This document shows positions 28,079-38,080 of a stretch of DNA of 64,000 nt, piece after piece (the stretch's first letter is position 1; every line of letters starts with the position of its first letter). The stretch is from positions 1 to 64,000 of the forward strand of contig NZ_CAJGZN010000006.1 in the NCBI RefSeq assembly GCF_904846235.1, in the 5' to 3' direction. The stretch comes from Psychrobacter immobilis (GTDB lineage: Bacteria; Pseudomonadota; Gammaproteobacteria; Pseudomonadales; Moraxellaceae). The position numbers were made by a program, and so were the translations under genes. The notes below the pieces were generated by a model. It was not told where the DNA came from, made no database searches, and worked only from the letters and a program-made list of their open reading frames with translations.

Positions 28079-28738
28079 TTAGCTATTCTGCCCAAAGCTA
28101 TGCTTGTCTAATAAACCTTTGAGCTCTGATAAGCGACCATGGAAGAAATGACCCGCGCCATCGACCACGCTGACTTCAATGCCTAATCGGTCTGCAAATT
28201 CCTGCATATTATCAGGTTCAATCACCTCATCCGCATTACCATAAATCTCAAAAGTTCTATCCGCAGGCAGACTAATATCAGTACTGTCATTTTTTTCGAC
28301 TGATGGTGCGATAAGGGCAATTTTCGTCACTTCAAAGTCACCCAGTCCCCATATATGTGAGGCCTCAAGCACTTGCTCAGCCACGCGTGCCGTGACATAG
28401 CCACCAAAAGAAAAACCTCCCAGCCATAGCTTTCGAGCATTGGTTTGTTCAGCAATCCATTGTAGCACGGTCATTGCATCGACCACTTCACCTTCCGCAT
28501 AATCATGCTCGCCTGTCGATTGACCAACACCGCGAAAGTTAAAGCGCACCACATGCATACCATTATCACGAGCAAAGCGATACATGGTGGTGACCACTTT
28601 GTTATTCATCGTACCATCAAACAACGGATTGGGATGGCACAGCAGCGCCACCGTGTCTGTATTTGGATCATTGGGATTGTCATTTTGCCACAGTGCGTCA
28701 ACCTCGAGCACGCCGGCAGGAGCAGGAATTAATTGCAT
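28079..28738 (-). CDS. Alpha/beta hydrolase of the COG2945 type
   Basis: This is a single-domain serine hydrolase of 219 residues. The early strand-turn CHPNPLFDGTMNNK and VRFNFRGVGQSTG are characteristic of COG2945 proteins. The nucleophile Ser is in GGFSFGGY and the catalytic His in DGAGHFFHGRL; an acid in NADEVI completes the triad. No lid or signal peptide is present, so it is cytoplasmic. The substrate is unknown. It lies upstream of zapE but 122 bases away. Confidence 0.85.
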   Translation of the reverse strand: MQLIPAPAGVLEVDALWQNDNPNDPNTDTVALLCHPNPLFDGTMNNKVVTTMYRFARDNGMHVVRFNFRGVGQSTGEHDYAEGEVVDAMTVLQWIAEQTNARKLWLGGFSFGGYVTARVAEQVLEASHIWGLGDFEVTKIALIAPSVEKNDSTDISLPADRTFEIYGNADEVIEPDNMQEFADRLGIEVSVVDGAGHFFHGRLSELKGLLDKHSFGQNS

Positions 28739-29040
28739 AGTATTACTTATTAATAAAAAATGAATGGCTCAATTATCCTAGATACAGTTTATATTTCAAG
28801 TGATTTGCTGTGTACGGATGCGACTTGTTTTATTTTTGGTCAATAACGGTTGTCTGTAGTTTTGCAATATTGCTGTTCTTGAGGTTGCAAATTGATTTAT
28901 ATTCAGTGCAAGGTTCATCGGCAATATACCCGTAATACAGCACACAATAACTGTCTAGACAGGTAATATCTAGATAAGCTACATTCATAAAGCTTTGCCT
29001 ATAGCTAAGACGTTCTGTTTATATACATTAGGAATTATTT
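28739..29040. other. Divergent spacer between the hydrolase and the lipoprotein gene
   Basis: About 300 bases, AT-rich, holding both promoters. I see no further gene or strong hairpin. Confidence 0.4.
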
Positions 29041-29409
29041 ATGAATACCTTTAACAAAACTGCCAGTTTAGGTGCAATATTGGCCGGTGCGCTCGTTTTA
29101 AGCGCCTGTCAAAGTACACCTTCTTCACCAGTGCTCCAGCGTGCCAACTCTATCTATGAGACAACCGGTATCGCTGATACCAAAGTCAAAGCACAGCAAA
29201 ATGCAATCGATAGCGCTCAAAAAACTTGTCGAGGCAAACAAGTGATTATCGTTGATGATAATGTAAAATATAATGGTATTTTAAACGAACGCACTGGTCG
29301 TATGGTTGGTCAAGTAGGTGCTGTCGTTGGCTCGATATTTGGCACGGGCACACCAGATTTGTCACGTAGCGATGATTATGAATACACCATTAACTTCCGT
29401 TGCCAATAA
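29041..29409 (+). CDS. Small lipoprotein of unknown function
   Basis: The 122-residue protein has a lipoprotein signal peptide with lipobox LSAC (Cys23). The mature part has two Cys residues (TCRG and the final FRCQ) and a glycine-rich stretch, GQVGAVVGSIFGTGTP, that could insert into a membrane. The ATG follows a TAGGA box. I do not recognise the family. It appears to be a single-gene unit before xseA. Confidence 0.75.
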   Translation: MNTFNKTASLGAILAGALVLSACQSTPSSPVLQRANSIYETTGIADTKVKAQQNAIDSAQKTCRGKQVIIVDDNVKYNGILNERTGRMVGQVGAVVGSIFGTGTPDLSRSDDYEYTINFRCQ

Positions 29410-29779
29410 ATATAGTCAATACCATATACATCAGATACAGTGTCAGGCTCACTCAGTCTACTATTTGTAGCACTTTCATTTGCCTTCCTTGTATCTAAAT
29501 TATCTTGGACCGACTATATCTAGCTAAAAATATCTATCTACTTTTCTCTACACGACAATCTCTTTTAGACGCAAACAGGTTTACGATCTAATCGCTAACA
29601 TTAAGTGACATACAATCGTCCTCTGATTAAACAGCCAACAAACTGCGATATAGATAATATATCAATCAAAGCTTGTTGGCTTCGCTTTTTGTACTCTCCT
29701 TTTTAAGTTAAACTATCCTCTATCGTATTCAGCACATCCTCGTCAGTCTTTATATTTTCATTATCTTTGGTCTAATATT
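29410..29779. other. Spacer between the lipoprotein gene and xseA
   Basis: About 370 bases. AGCCAACAA at 29633-29641 pairs with TTGTTGGCT at 29673-29681, followed soon by a T-run, which could be a weak terminator with a long loop. Otherwise the region is AT-rich without evident features and must hold the xseA promoter. Confidence 0.4.
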
Positions 29780-31312
29780 ATGCGTAAACCCAATCTTTCA
29801 AATATTAAACAAGCCAAAGTATTAGCACCTGCCAAAGATTTGGCCACTCTAGAGGCGGAACTCGCTGAGCAGGAAGACCATCTAGAGGATACGGTTCTAC
29901 GCCTAAGTGATTATTTATCAGCGGTTGAGATGGTCATCAAACAAACTTTTGATCACCGTGTCTGGGTAAAAGCTGAAATTCGTAATCTGTCGAGTAAAGG
30001 TGGTCATTACTACTTTGAACTGGCAGAAAAAGATGACGATGGCAAAGTGGTCGCTAGCTGCCGTGGCAATCTATGGCGTTTTAAAGCTGCGCGTGTATTA
30101 GCTAAGTTTGAACGCGCGACTGGTATGCCGCTTGAGCGTGATTTGACCGTACTCCTTAAAGTATCGGCAGGGTTCCATGCCCAGTACGGCTTTTCAATCA
30201 CGATTGAAGATATCGACCCCAGTTATACACTAGGCGACTTGGCACGGCAATATGCAGAAATGGTTGACCGCTTAACAGGCGAAGGGCTCTTACATCTCAA
30301 TCAGCAGTTACCTGCTCCTTTTGATATTGAGCATGTGCTGGTCATCGCCCCTGAAAAGGCGGCTGGTTTAGGCGATTTTCAAGCAGATGCCAATCGCTTA
30401 GCTAGTACAGGTGCGTGTCACTTCCACTATCATAATGCGACTTTTCAAGGCAATCATGCGCCCGCTGAAATCCGTCAAGCCATCGTTAGCGCCCAGCAGC
30501 AGTTTTATGAAATTTATCAGCGTCTACCAGACTTGTTGGTTATTATTCGCGGCGGCGGTGCGGTTGGCGACTTAGCTTATCTCAATGATTATGAGCTGGC
30601 AGCTTTGGTTGCTGAGCAGCCTATTCCTGTCTGGGTGGGCATCGGTCATGAGCGTGACAAGGTCATCTTAGATGAAGTGGCACATACTAGCTTTGATACA
30701 CCCTCAAAGGTGATTGCTGCTATCCATAGCCACTTGGCCCAGCTCGTCACTCAGACGCTACAATATCAAGCTCAAATCAAGCAAGCGGCACAGCGTCAAT
30801 TGAATACTGCCGAGCAACAAACCGCACGCCAATTAAGCCAAATACAGTCGCAAACGATTGGCCAACTAACCGCTCTACGAAAAGACAGTGATTATGCATG
30901 GCGCAGTATTCAGCAAAGTGCCCAGCGTCAAGTAAAGCAAGCTATCAGACTGACAGCTGAGCGATACACACAAACGCAAACCTTGGCGCATCAACAGCTC
31001 GCAAAAGCCGCTACCAATAGCAAAAGTCATCAAGAGTCAATCATGCAAAACGCACAGCAGCAAATTGTGCAAGCACAGCGTGATAGCGAACATCTACGTG
31101 ATATTGTGCTATTACATCGACCGTCTCGCGTACTCAAGCAGGGCTACACCATGCTCACGGATGCTAAAAACAAGCAAATACTCACTAGTAGTACCCAACT
31201 CTATCCTGAGCAAACCGTCAATATCATTTTAAAAGATGGCAACGCAAAAGCGCAGATTATCGATGTCACTATGGATAAAGAAGCAACGGAAACCTCAGGC
31301 GCTCTAACTTAA
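29780..31312 (+). CDS. xseA: Exodeoxyribonuclease VII large subunit
   Basis: XseA is the catalytic subunit of exonuclease VII, which degrades single-stranded DNA from both ends. The N-terminal OB-fold (about 40-140) is preceded by about 38 extra residues. The catalytic core has LLVIIRGGGAVGDLAYLNDYE and GHERDKVILDEVAHTSFDTP. A long Gln/Ala-rich coiled coil (about 330-450) follows, where XseB subunits would bind. At 510 residues it is somewhat longer than E. coli XseA (456). xseB follows 58 bases later. Confidence 0.96.
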   Translation: MRKPNLSNIKQAKVLAPAKDLATLEAELAEQEDHLEDTVLRLSDYLSAVEMVIKQTFDHRVWVKAEIRNLSSKGGHYYFELAEKDDDGKVVASCRGNLWRFKAARVLAKFERATGMPLERDLTVLLKVSAGFHAQYGFSITIEDIDPSYTLGDLARQYAEMVDRLTGEGLLHLNQQLPAPFDIEHVLVIAPEKAAGLGDFQADANRLASTGACHFHYHNATFQGNHAPAEIRQAIVSAQQQFYEIYQRLPDLLVIIRGGGAVGDLAYLNDYELAALVAEQPIPVWVGIGHERDKVILDEVAHTSFDTPSKVIAAIHSHLAQLVTQTLQYQAQIKQAAQRQLNTAEQQTARQLSQIQSQTIGQLTALRKDSDYAWRSIQQSAQRQVKQAIRLTAERYTQTQTLAHQQLAKAATNSKSHQESIMQNAQQQIVQAQRDSEHLRDIVLLHRPSRVLKQGYTMLTDAKNKQILTSSTQLYPEQTVNIILKDGNAKAQIIDVTMDKEATETSGALT

Positions 31313-31370
31313 CCACATAATAATATCTACAGATTACTCATCTACTTATCTTTAAAAATTAGGAAATTTT

Positions 31371-31616
31371 ATGACTACCCCTACTCGTCGACGCAAAAAA
31401 GCCGCCCCAAAAACCTTTAAGGCGGCTTATGATATTTTAAAAACCAATGCGGCTGAACTACAGCAACAAGATGAGCCTGATATTGATAATCTAATGACAA
31501 CGGTTGAAGAGTCTATTGCCGCTTATCGCGTTTGCGAGACTCGTATCAATGCTGTACAGCAAGCATTGGATGCCGCCTTTGCCGAAGAAAAATCTACTAG
31601 CAGTGTTGATAGTTAA
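31371..31616 (+). CDS. xseB: Exodeoxyribonuclease VII small subunit
   Basis: The 81-residue protein is mostly helical, with FKAAYDILKTNAAELQ and the family's SIAAYRVCETRINAVQQAL. It binds the coiled coil of XseA. The ATG follows AGGAAA. The basic start (RRRKKAAPK) is an addition to the usual small core. It is directly downstream of xseA, which supports the call despite the short length. Confidence 0.92.
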   Translation: MTTPTRRRKKAAPKTFKAAYDILKTNAAELQQQDEPDIDNLMTTVEESIAAYRVCETRINAVQQALDAAFAEEKSTSSVDS

Positions 31617-31710
31617 ATAAAAATCAGCCACTAGATAGCAGCTGATTGGTCAAACCAAGCGCATCAATCTTATTTGGCACATTTGGCAATGCAACAGTTT
31701 GATATTCGGT

Positions 31711-32937
31711 TTATTCTGGTTCGTCAACTTCAAAGACTTGGCGCAGGTAGGCAAGATACGTGTCGTTATTAATCATGGTCTTGCCTGGGCTATCAGACAG
31801 CTTGGCGACTGGCTGACCATTGCACTCTACCAACTTAAGCACGATATTAATCGGCGTAATGCCCATATCATTGGTTAGATTGGTGCCGATGCCGAAACTG
31901 GTTCTAATGCGACCTTTAAAGTATTGATGCAGCTCCCACGCCTTCTCTAAATCTAACCCATCGCTAAAAGTTAGAATCTTGGTTTTTGGGTCTATCTTTA
32001 GCTTCTCATAATGGGCAATCGCCTTATCGCCCCAGATGTAAGGGTCGCCGCTATCATGACGCAGACCGTCGAATAGTTTAGCAAAATACAAATCGAAATC
32101 ACGTAAGAACGCATCCATGCCGACTACGTCTGTCAATGCAATACCTAAGTCGCCACGATACTCATGCACCCACGCTTCAAGCGCGGCCTTTTGTGAATCT
32201 CGCAGACGCACATCTAATGCTTGAAACGCCTGCATAAACTCGTGCGCCATGGTGCCTATTGGCGTCATTCCTAATTGCTTGGCCAAATATACGTTTGATG
32301 TACCACCAACTATCTTTGGCTCGGCTTTATGTAACGTTTTCACTACGTGTGCTTGCCAGCGTCGACTAAAGCGTCTACGCGTGCCAAAATCAGCGACGAT
32401 AAATGGCGGTGTATACTGACCGTACTGGGTTTGCTTTTCGGCATATTGATGTAATAGCGCTACTTTTGCATCGAGGCGACGTTGTCCTTCTTCAATCACG
32501 CTGTCATTAGATAGCGCATTAAAATACAGCTCATTGACAATAGCCAGTACAAATACTTCAAAGAACATCGCTTGAATCATCGGCCCTTCGATATCGATAA
32601 ACAGGCGACCTTTATCGTCTGTACTTACCGTAATAAAACGACGCTTTAGCTTAAACAATTCTAGATAGTCAACGAAATCTGAGCGAATAAAGCGTAAGCT
32701 ACGCAAGTACTCGAGCTCATCTGGCAAAAATCGCAATTCGCATAAGCTGTCTAGTTGCTGCTCTAGATCTTTTTGGATATCAGCCAACGGATAGGCTGCA
32801 TCTTTGTTATTACGGCAGCGAAAGCGATAAACACCATGGGTTTGCGGGAACTGATGCAGCATGGCTTGTAACATCGTAAATTTGTACAAATCATTATCAA
32901 GCAATGAAGTAATAATAGGTGCATAAGAAACGGTCAT
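31711..32937 (-). CDS. pncB: Nicotinate phosphoribosyltransferase
   Basis: PncB makes nicotinate mononucleotide from nicotinate and PRPP in NAD salvage, with ATP coupling. The 408-residue protein starts [17 protein letters not shown], which is typical, and holds the phosphorylated-His region [14 protein letters not shown] and [12 protein letters not shown]. The length fits E. coli PncB (400). It is a single gene with no NAD-regulon partner nearby. Confidence 0.96.
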   Translation of the reverse strand: MTVSYAPIITSLLDNDLYKFTMLQAMLHQFPQTHGVYRFRCRNNKDAAYPLADIQKDLEQQLDSLCELRFLPDELEYLRSLRFIRSDFVDYLELFKLKRRFITVSTDDKGRLFIDIEGPMIQAMFFEVFVLAIVNELYFNALSNDSVIEEGQRRLDAKVALLHQYAEKQTQYGQYTPPFIVADFGTRRRFSRRWQAHVVKTLHKAEPKIVGGTSNVYLAKQLGMTPIGTMAHEFMQAFQALDVRLRDSQKAALEAWVHEYRGDLGIALTDVVGMDAFLRDFDLYFAKLFDGLRHDSGDPYIWGDKAIAHYEKLKIDPKTKILTFSDGLDLEKAWELHQYFKGRIRTSFGIGTNLTNDMGITPINIVLKLVECNGQPVAKLSDSPGKTMINNDTYLAYLRQVFEVDEPE

Positions 32938-33209
32938 GCTATGGCCTTAAAAGTGCAAAATAAGAAACAAACGTCATTTGATAGACAAAGCGACATCATA
33001 TGTGGACGATAAACAATACACGCTCATTCATTATGAGCCATCGATAAGCCGTTCAGTATAACGAAATTTGGTATTTATTTCAGAGTTCACTTTTGATTGC
33101 AGAAAAATGACGTCGAAATGCCAGCAAAATAATTACGATTATTTAAACCATTTATAAAAATAACGTATAAGTCTATCCAGACAACCTATTCATGGATAGT
33201 TAACACGGC

Positions 33210-34121
33210 TTACGCTTTTGCACTCATAAACTGCTCCACATAATCATCAGCAGGATTATGCCGCAACTCGCTTGGCGTCCCCGTTTGTATGAGTCGACCG
33301 CCATTTAGCATACTGATACGCTGACCTACTTTGACAGCTTCATCGATGTCATGGGTAATAAATACAATGGTCTTGTTCAATCGATCTTGTAATTCGAGTA
33401 GTTGGTCTTGCAACTGAGCGCGAATGAGCGGATCAAGTGCAGAGAACGCTTCATCCATTAGCAAAATTGGATTGTCAGTGGCCAAAGCACGCGCCAGACC
33501 CACACGCTGCTGCATGCCTCCCGACAGCTCGTCAGGATAGCTATGCTCCAGACTAGGTAGCCCAACCTCATTTAGCCAATACCGTGCAATTTCGTGGCGA
33601 TCTTTGGTACTCATTTTTCGCACGCGTAGACCATAAGCGACGTTTTGCATAACTGTCATGTGTGGCACGAGGCCAAAGTGCTGAAAGACCATACTGACGG
33701 TCTGCTGACGATAATGCTGCAACTGCTTATCGTTGAGCGCTAAAATGTTAATAGCCGTAGCAGAACTTTCTTCTACTACCGTATTTACATTATCTGTCGC
33801 TGATTGCCTATCAGCCATCTTGTGGGTCGCATGGTCTCTATTCAGAGCAGTATCTACCCATATCTCACCACTGGTTGGATCTATCAAGCGGTTAATATGG
33901 CGTATCAGCGTTGACTTGCCAGAGCCTGATAGACCCATGATGCAATGCAACTCGCCTGCCTTAATATCTAGATTGATATCATACAGACCAACTGAATAGC
34001 CCGTTTGCTCTTTTACTTTGATGCTATCCATACCCTCAGCCAGCAATGCCAATGCAGACTGTGCTTGCGTGCTACTGGCATTATAAATCTTACTGATATT
34101 TTTTAGTTGAATATGATTCAT
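33210..34121 (-). CDS. Glycine betaine/proline-type ABC transporter ATP-binding protein
   Basis: The 303-residue ATPase from the ATG at 34121 has Walker A GLSGSGKST, the signature LSGGMQQRVGLARAL, Walker B ILLMDEAFSALD and the switch His in FITHDIDEA. The start ALALLAEGMDSIKVKEQTG is typical of ProV/OpuAA proteins. The C-terminal CBS pair of E. coli ProV is missing, so any osmosensing by CBS domains is absent. An insert of about 30 Asp/Ser/Thr/Ala-rich residues lies between Walker A and the Q-loop. It lies downstream of the damaged binding-permease gene. Confidence 0.88.
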   Translation of the reverse strand: MNHIQLKNISKIYNASSTQAQSALALLAEGMDSIKVKEQTGYSVGLYDINLDIKAGELHCIMGLSGSGKSTLIRHINRLIDPTSGEIWVDTALNRDHATHKMADRQSATDNVNTVVEESSATAINILALNDKQLQHYRQQTVSMVFQHFGLVPHMTVMQNVAYGLRVRKMSTKDRHEIARYWLNEVGLPSLEHSYPDELSGGMQQRVGLARALATDNPILLMDEAFSALDPLIRAQLQDQLLELQDRLNKTIVFITHDIDEAVKVGQRISMLNGGRLIQTGTPSELRHNPADDYVEQFMSAKA

Positions 34122-34209
34122 CGGTGCTCTCACTATTCACGTGGTTTTTATTATCAGGGCTTCGGTCGATTACCATGGTTTCAGTCATATGCCACCATTA
34201 CACAACCTT

Positions 34210-35765
34210 CTACCCAATCGGACGTCTGCCTGCTTCGATGTTTTTTTGACGGGTACGCTTACCTTGACCAAATGCTTGCGTAATACGATCAATGATAATG
34301 GCAACGATAACGATGGCCGTACCTGCTTGTAGGCCCTGACCGATATTGAGCGTTTGGATAGACTGCAACACATCTTCACCAAGACCAGGAGCACCAATCA
34401 TTGAGGCCAATACCACCATGGCAAGTGACATCATTACGGCCTGATTGATACCTGCCATAATACTGGGCAACGCTTGTGGCAATTTAATCCAAAGAAGTAG
34501 CTGTAAATGCGTACTACCAAAGGATCGTCCTGCTTCGACCATTTCATGATTGACTTGTGTAATCCCTAACGTCGTCAGACGAATCAAGGGTGGCAGCGCA
34601 TAAATCACAGTCGCGAATAACGCAGGCACTTTACCAATACCAAACAACATCAGCACTGGTATGAGATATACAAAACTCGGCATGGTCTGCATGATATCTA
34701 ACACTGGCGTCACAGTCTTGCGTAGCAGTTTGCTACCTGACATAGCAATACCAATAGGAATACCAATCACCACCGTGACCAGTACCGATACGATAAGCAG
34801 CGCTAAAGTATCGATCAGTGCGCCCCATAAACCAAAAGCACCTATCAAAAATAACCCTGCACCACATGCCAGCGCGAACCAAATCTTGCGAACACCAAAC
34901 CAGCCAAGCACAGTCACAAATGCAATAATAAGCCAAGGCGGGATAACCGTTAGTAATCGTTCAATAGGTAGTAGCAGATAAGTAAGCGCCATCGTGCTAA
35001 TAGTACGAAATACATCACCATAGTTTTGGACCAAATTTGCTAAAGCATTATTGAGTGGGGTCTCAAGCGACCATGAAGGAAAGCTTGATGCGAGCGCTGA
35101 CACATTGATACTAGATGCAGTTGCTTCTGTAGAAATAGCACCCGTTGAGCTAAGACCTAACTTGGTAGCGAGATTGGTAGCAGCCTCATCGGATAACCAT
35201 GCTTGCCAAACCTCTGGGTTGTCACGCAAAAACACCATGGCTTGCTCATCGCCAGTGCGTTTACTTTCGCTCATCTCCAAGATAGCACCGTTCAGCTCAT
35301 CAGAGGTAAATTGCACCTTTTCAAAGACAGCTGCTAGTTCAGGATTGGATTCGACAAACGGGGTAGAAACGGCAATACCTAACGGCGATACTGGGAATCC
35401 TGACACGCAATCCATCTTACCATCAGCGAGCAGCAGATTTTGCCAACAAGCATCCTCATAAGCTGGAAACTCTAATGGCGCAAGGTCATATTTTGCCATT
35501 AGCCCAGTGGGTTGCCAGTAGTAAAACAACAGTGGCTTATGCTGTTCAAAAGCGGAGGCAATTTCGGCATCGAGAGCAGCACCCGTACCAGGATGTGCGT
35601 TGTTAAAAAGACTGTCTAGACCGGTGGTTTTACGCCAGAGGTAAACTGCCCACTCTCCCAGGTTAGCGCCCCAAATTTGATCGGTGATTCACACGCCGCT
35701 GACGCCGATACAGGCAGTAGTAACGCGCTCATCCAAAGTAAGCTTAATGCAATCCATTGGCGCAT
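34210..35765 (-). pseudogene. Fused substrate-binding/permease gene of a betaine-type ABC transporter, binding domain deleted and frameshifted
   Basis: The 5' part from the ATG at 35765 (SD AGGAAAGAG) encodes a signal peptide and the start of an OpuAC/ProX-type binding protein (CESPIKFGALTWESGQ). Near 35632-35636 it jumps, in another phase, to sequence from the far half of the same domain (GLDSLFNNAHPGTGAALDAE, then FYYWQPTGLMAKYD). A central part of the domain, perhaps 100 or more residues, is gone and the join shifts the frame; the first frame stops at about 35616. The rest is open to 34210 and includes an apparently intact ProW-like permease of about six helices with AGRSFGSTHLQLLLWIKLP. 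The permease might still be made from an internal start. Confidence 0.85.
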
Positions 35766-36189
35766 ACTCTTTCCTATTATTATGTTGTATCGGCATGAAG
35801 TCACTATCAAAACAATAGAACTAAAAAATAGCTGAACGTCGCTATATCAAGTTTACCAATGCTAGCTCTAGACCATTCAGCCACTATCTACTGTTGTTTA
35901 GACTTACTACAAAGTGTAGCGATTTATAGAAGTGATGACAAACGCTTATTTGTCGATTAACGCATTAGATAAATTTACGATAATTTTGATAAAGCTCTTA
36001 TGACACGTCGCTCTTAATTTGAGAAATCTATGTTTGTAAATTCATATTTTAGACAAAAAAATAGCACCTATCTGGATAGGTGCTATTGGTTATGATATCG
36101 ACTAAAAAAGGTCACTATTAATTTCTATAGCTACTATAAAATGTCTAATTCAAGAATTGTTATTTTAAAGACTGTTATTTCAAGAACAG
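35766..36189. other. Spacer between the ABC transporter gene and the aldehyde dehydrogenase gene
   Basis: This holds the promoter of the ABC transporter, a terminator for the aldehyde dehydrogenase gene (36055-36086) and a short tandem repeat (36143-36198). The remainder is AT-rich with no gene. Confidence 0.5.
36055..36086 (-). terminator. Terminator of the aldehyde dehydrogenase gene
   Basis: ATAGCACCTATC at 36061-36072 pairs perfectly with GATAGGTGCTAT at 36075-36086. On the minus strand the stem is followed by a T-run (A-run at 36055-36060 on the plus strand), about 100 bases after the stop codon. Confidence 0.85.
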
Positions 36190-36198
36190 TTATTTCAA
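36143..36198. repeat. 15-base tandem repeat spanning the aldehyde dehydrogenase stop codon
   Basis: Units begin at 36158 (TGTTATTTTAAAGAC), 36173 (TGTTATTTCAAGAAC) and 36188 (AGTTATTTCAA...), with a more degenerate copy from 36143. The last unit contains the TAA stop and final codons of the gene, so the array appears to have grown by copying the gene's 3' end. Confidence 0.65.
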
Positions 36199-37674
36199 AA
36201 AAAGCGCCATCGCCTTTTTAAACAGTCCACCATAAGGCGGCAATAATAAATTCAGGCCATTGAGCTTGGTTTGGACAAAAATCGGCTTCATATGGCTGAG
36301 GCGTTCAAAGCCGGCCTTACCATGGTATGCGCCAGTACCAGAGTCACCCACACCACCAAACGGCAAATCATGCTGAGCCACATGTATCAAAACTTCGTTG
36401 ATACATAAGCCACCTGAGACCGTATTATTACGAACGTTTTCGATACTGCTGTAGTTGTCACTAAACACATATAGCGCCAATGGGCGTGGACGCGAATTTA
36501 CAAAGTAAATGGCATCATCAAGCGTCTCATAATGCATCAGCGGCAATATCGGAGCAAAAATTTCATTTTGCATAAGGTCGCTATCAGGCGCAGGCTCGCT
36601 GACGATGACTGGCGGCATCAGACGGGTTTCTATATTGGGTTCGGCGCCAGTTAACGCATGTACCTCGCCACCTGTTAGCGCATCTAGATAGCCTTTTACC
36701 CGTTTAAACTGCTCACCATTAATAATGCGAGAGTAATCTGGGTTTTCTTCGATATCAGGATAATGCTTGGTCATCCACTCTTTTGCGAGTTCGATAAACT
36801 GGTCATGGTATTGGCGCTGAATCAAGACATAATCTGGCGCAATACACGTCTGTCCAGCATTTAGTGTCTTACCCATCATCACTCGATTGACGACAGACTC
36901 TAGATTGGCATCATCTAGTACGATCACTGGTGATTTACCACCAAGCTCAAGCGTCACTGGCGTTAGATTTGGCGCAGCAGCAGCCATGACTTTTTTGCCC
37001 ACCGCAGTCGATCCAGTATATAGTAGGTGATCAAATGGTAGCTCACTAAAGGCGGCGGCAATCTCAACTTCACCGAGCACCACACAGATCATATCTGGCG
37101 AAAAATAACGAGCAATGGCGTCAGCAAACGTCTGAGCAAATTGCGGCGCGGCCTCACTCATTTTGACCATAATTCGGTTGCCTGCGGTGATTGCATCAAT
37201 CATCGGGCCAATTGCTAAAAATAATGGATAGTTCCAAGGCACCATGATACCGACCACACCCAATGGCTGAGGCTGAATTTCATTATGGGCTGGCATATAT
37301 AGCGCTGAAATAGGCGCACGATGTGCTTTCATCCACTTTTTGCCGTGTTTCTTGGCGTGGCTGATACCGGTAAAGCTAGGAAACAACTCAGCAAACTGCG
37401 TCTCTGACTGGCTACGATAGCCAAAGTCTGCACTAATCGCCTTTGCAAAACTCTCTTGGTTATCGCTAAGCATCACTTCTAGATTATCTAGCTGCATCGT
37501 ACGAGTGCCCCAATCGTTGATTGGCTGGGTACGGCTTAACATTTGCAAGCGTGTAAATTGCGCTTTCATCTCATCGATAGTCGTCGCCGTACTTAGAGCT
37601 TCAGGCACACGCTGCAGTGCAAAACCTGACTCGGTCACTGCCTGCTCATGGGCGATTTGGTTGCTATCTGTCAT
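36190..37674 (-). CDS. Coniferyl aldehyde dehydrogenase-type aldehyde dehydrogenase
   Basis: The 494-residue NAD(P)-dependent dehydrogenase has the catalytic Cys in NAGQTCIAPDYVL, the general-base Glu in LELGGKSP and the cofactor motif YTGSTAVGKKV. The C-terminus is hydrophobic (GLNLLLPPYGGLFKKAM), as in the coniferyl-aldehyde/fatty-aldehyde class 3-like branch, and could bind membrane. The motif WNYPLFLAIGPMIDAITAGN agrees. Substrates in this organism may be aromatic or long-chain aldehydes; I cannot tell which. AGGAAG precedes the ATG. Confidence 0.88.
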   Translation of the reverse strand: MTDSNQIAHEQAVTESGFALQRVPEALSTATTIDEMKAQFTRLQMLSRTQPINDWGTRTMQLDNLEVMLSDNQESFAKAISADFGYRSQSETQFAELFPSFTGISHAKKHGKKWMKAHRAPISALYMPAHNEIQPQPLGVVGIMVPWNYPLFLAIGPMIDAITAGNRIMVKMSEAAPQFAQTFADAIARYFSPDMICVVLGEVEIAAAFSELPFDHLLYTGSTAVGKKVMAAAAPNLTPVTLELGGKSPVIVLDDANLESVVNRVMMGKTLNAGQTCIAPDYVLIQRQYHDQFIELAKEWMTKHYPDIEENPDYSRIINGEQFKRVKGYLDALTGGEVHALTGAEPNIETRLMPPVIVSEPAPDSDLMQNEIFAPILPLMHYETLDDAIYFVNSRPRPLALYVFSDNYSSIENVRNNTVSGGLCINEVLIHVAQHDLPFGGVGDSGTGAYHGKAGFERLSHMKPIFVQTKLNGLNLLLPPYGGLFKKAMALFLK

Positions 37675-38080
37675 TTGTCTTCCTTGTCATAATCATAATA
37701 ATAGTCATAAGGTTTGTAGTCACTATACTATATTGGGTTAGAGGCTCTATCTTTCTAGTCAGGTGCACTCTTTGATAACCTACTCTGACTATAAACTTCA
37801 TCAGATTCCATTCATCACACTTTAATGTAGCGCATCGACTGAGCAATGAACAGCATCTTTGGTTGACTACTGCGTCTGTACTAGCAGTACCTTTATAAGC
37901 GACTTACCACCGTTCTATACCTATTATTTCATCATCAATTGCTAGCTGTTTATTATTAGCATTTACGCCATTTACAGACATTGCACCAGTATATATCTTT
38001 GGGCGATAGTCGCCAAAACTGCTACACTACCGATGAGCATTATTTATTTTAAACTTGATAATAATAAGACAGATACTCTC
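37675..38080. other. Divergent spacer between the aldehyde dehydrogenase gene and lipB
   Basis: About 400 AT-rich bases with promoters for both genes. The first 48 bases before 38081 could be coding if lipB starts at 38033. Nothing else is evident. Confidence 0.4.

Noticed and set aside
34661..34981. 106-codon plus-strand frame
   Set aside because: Opposite the permease part of the ABC transporter; a shadow of the hydrophobic helices.
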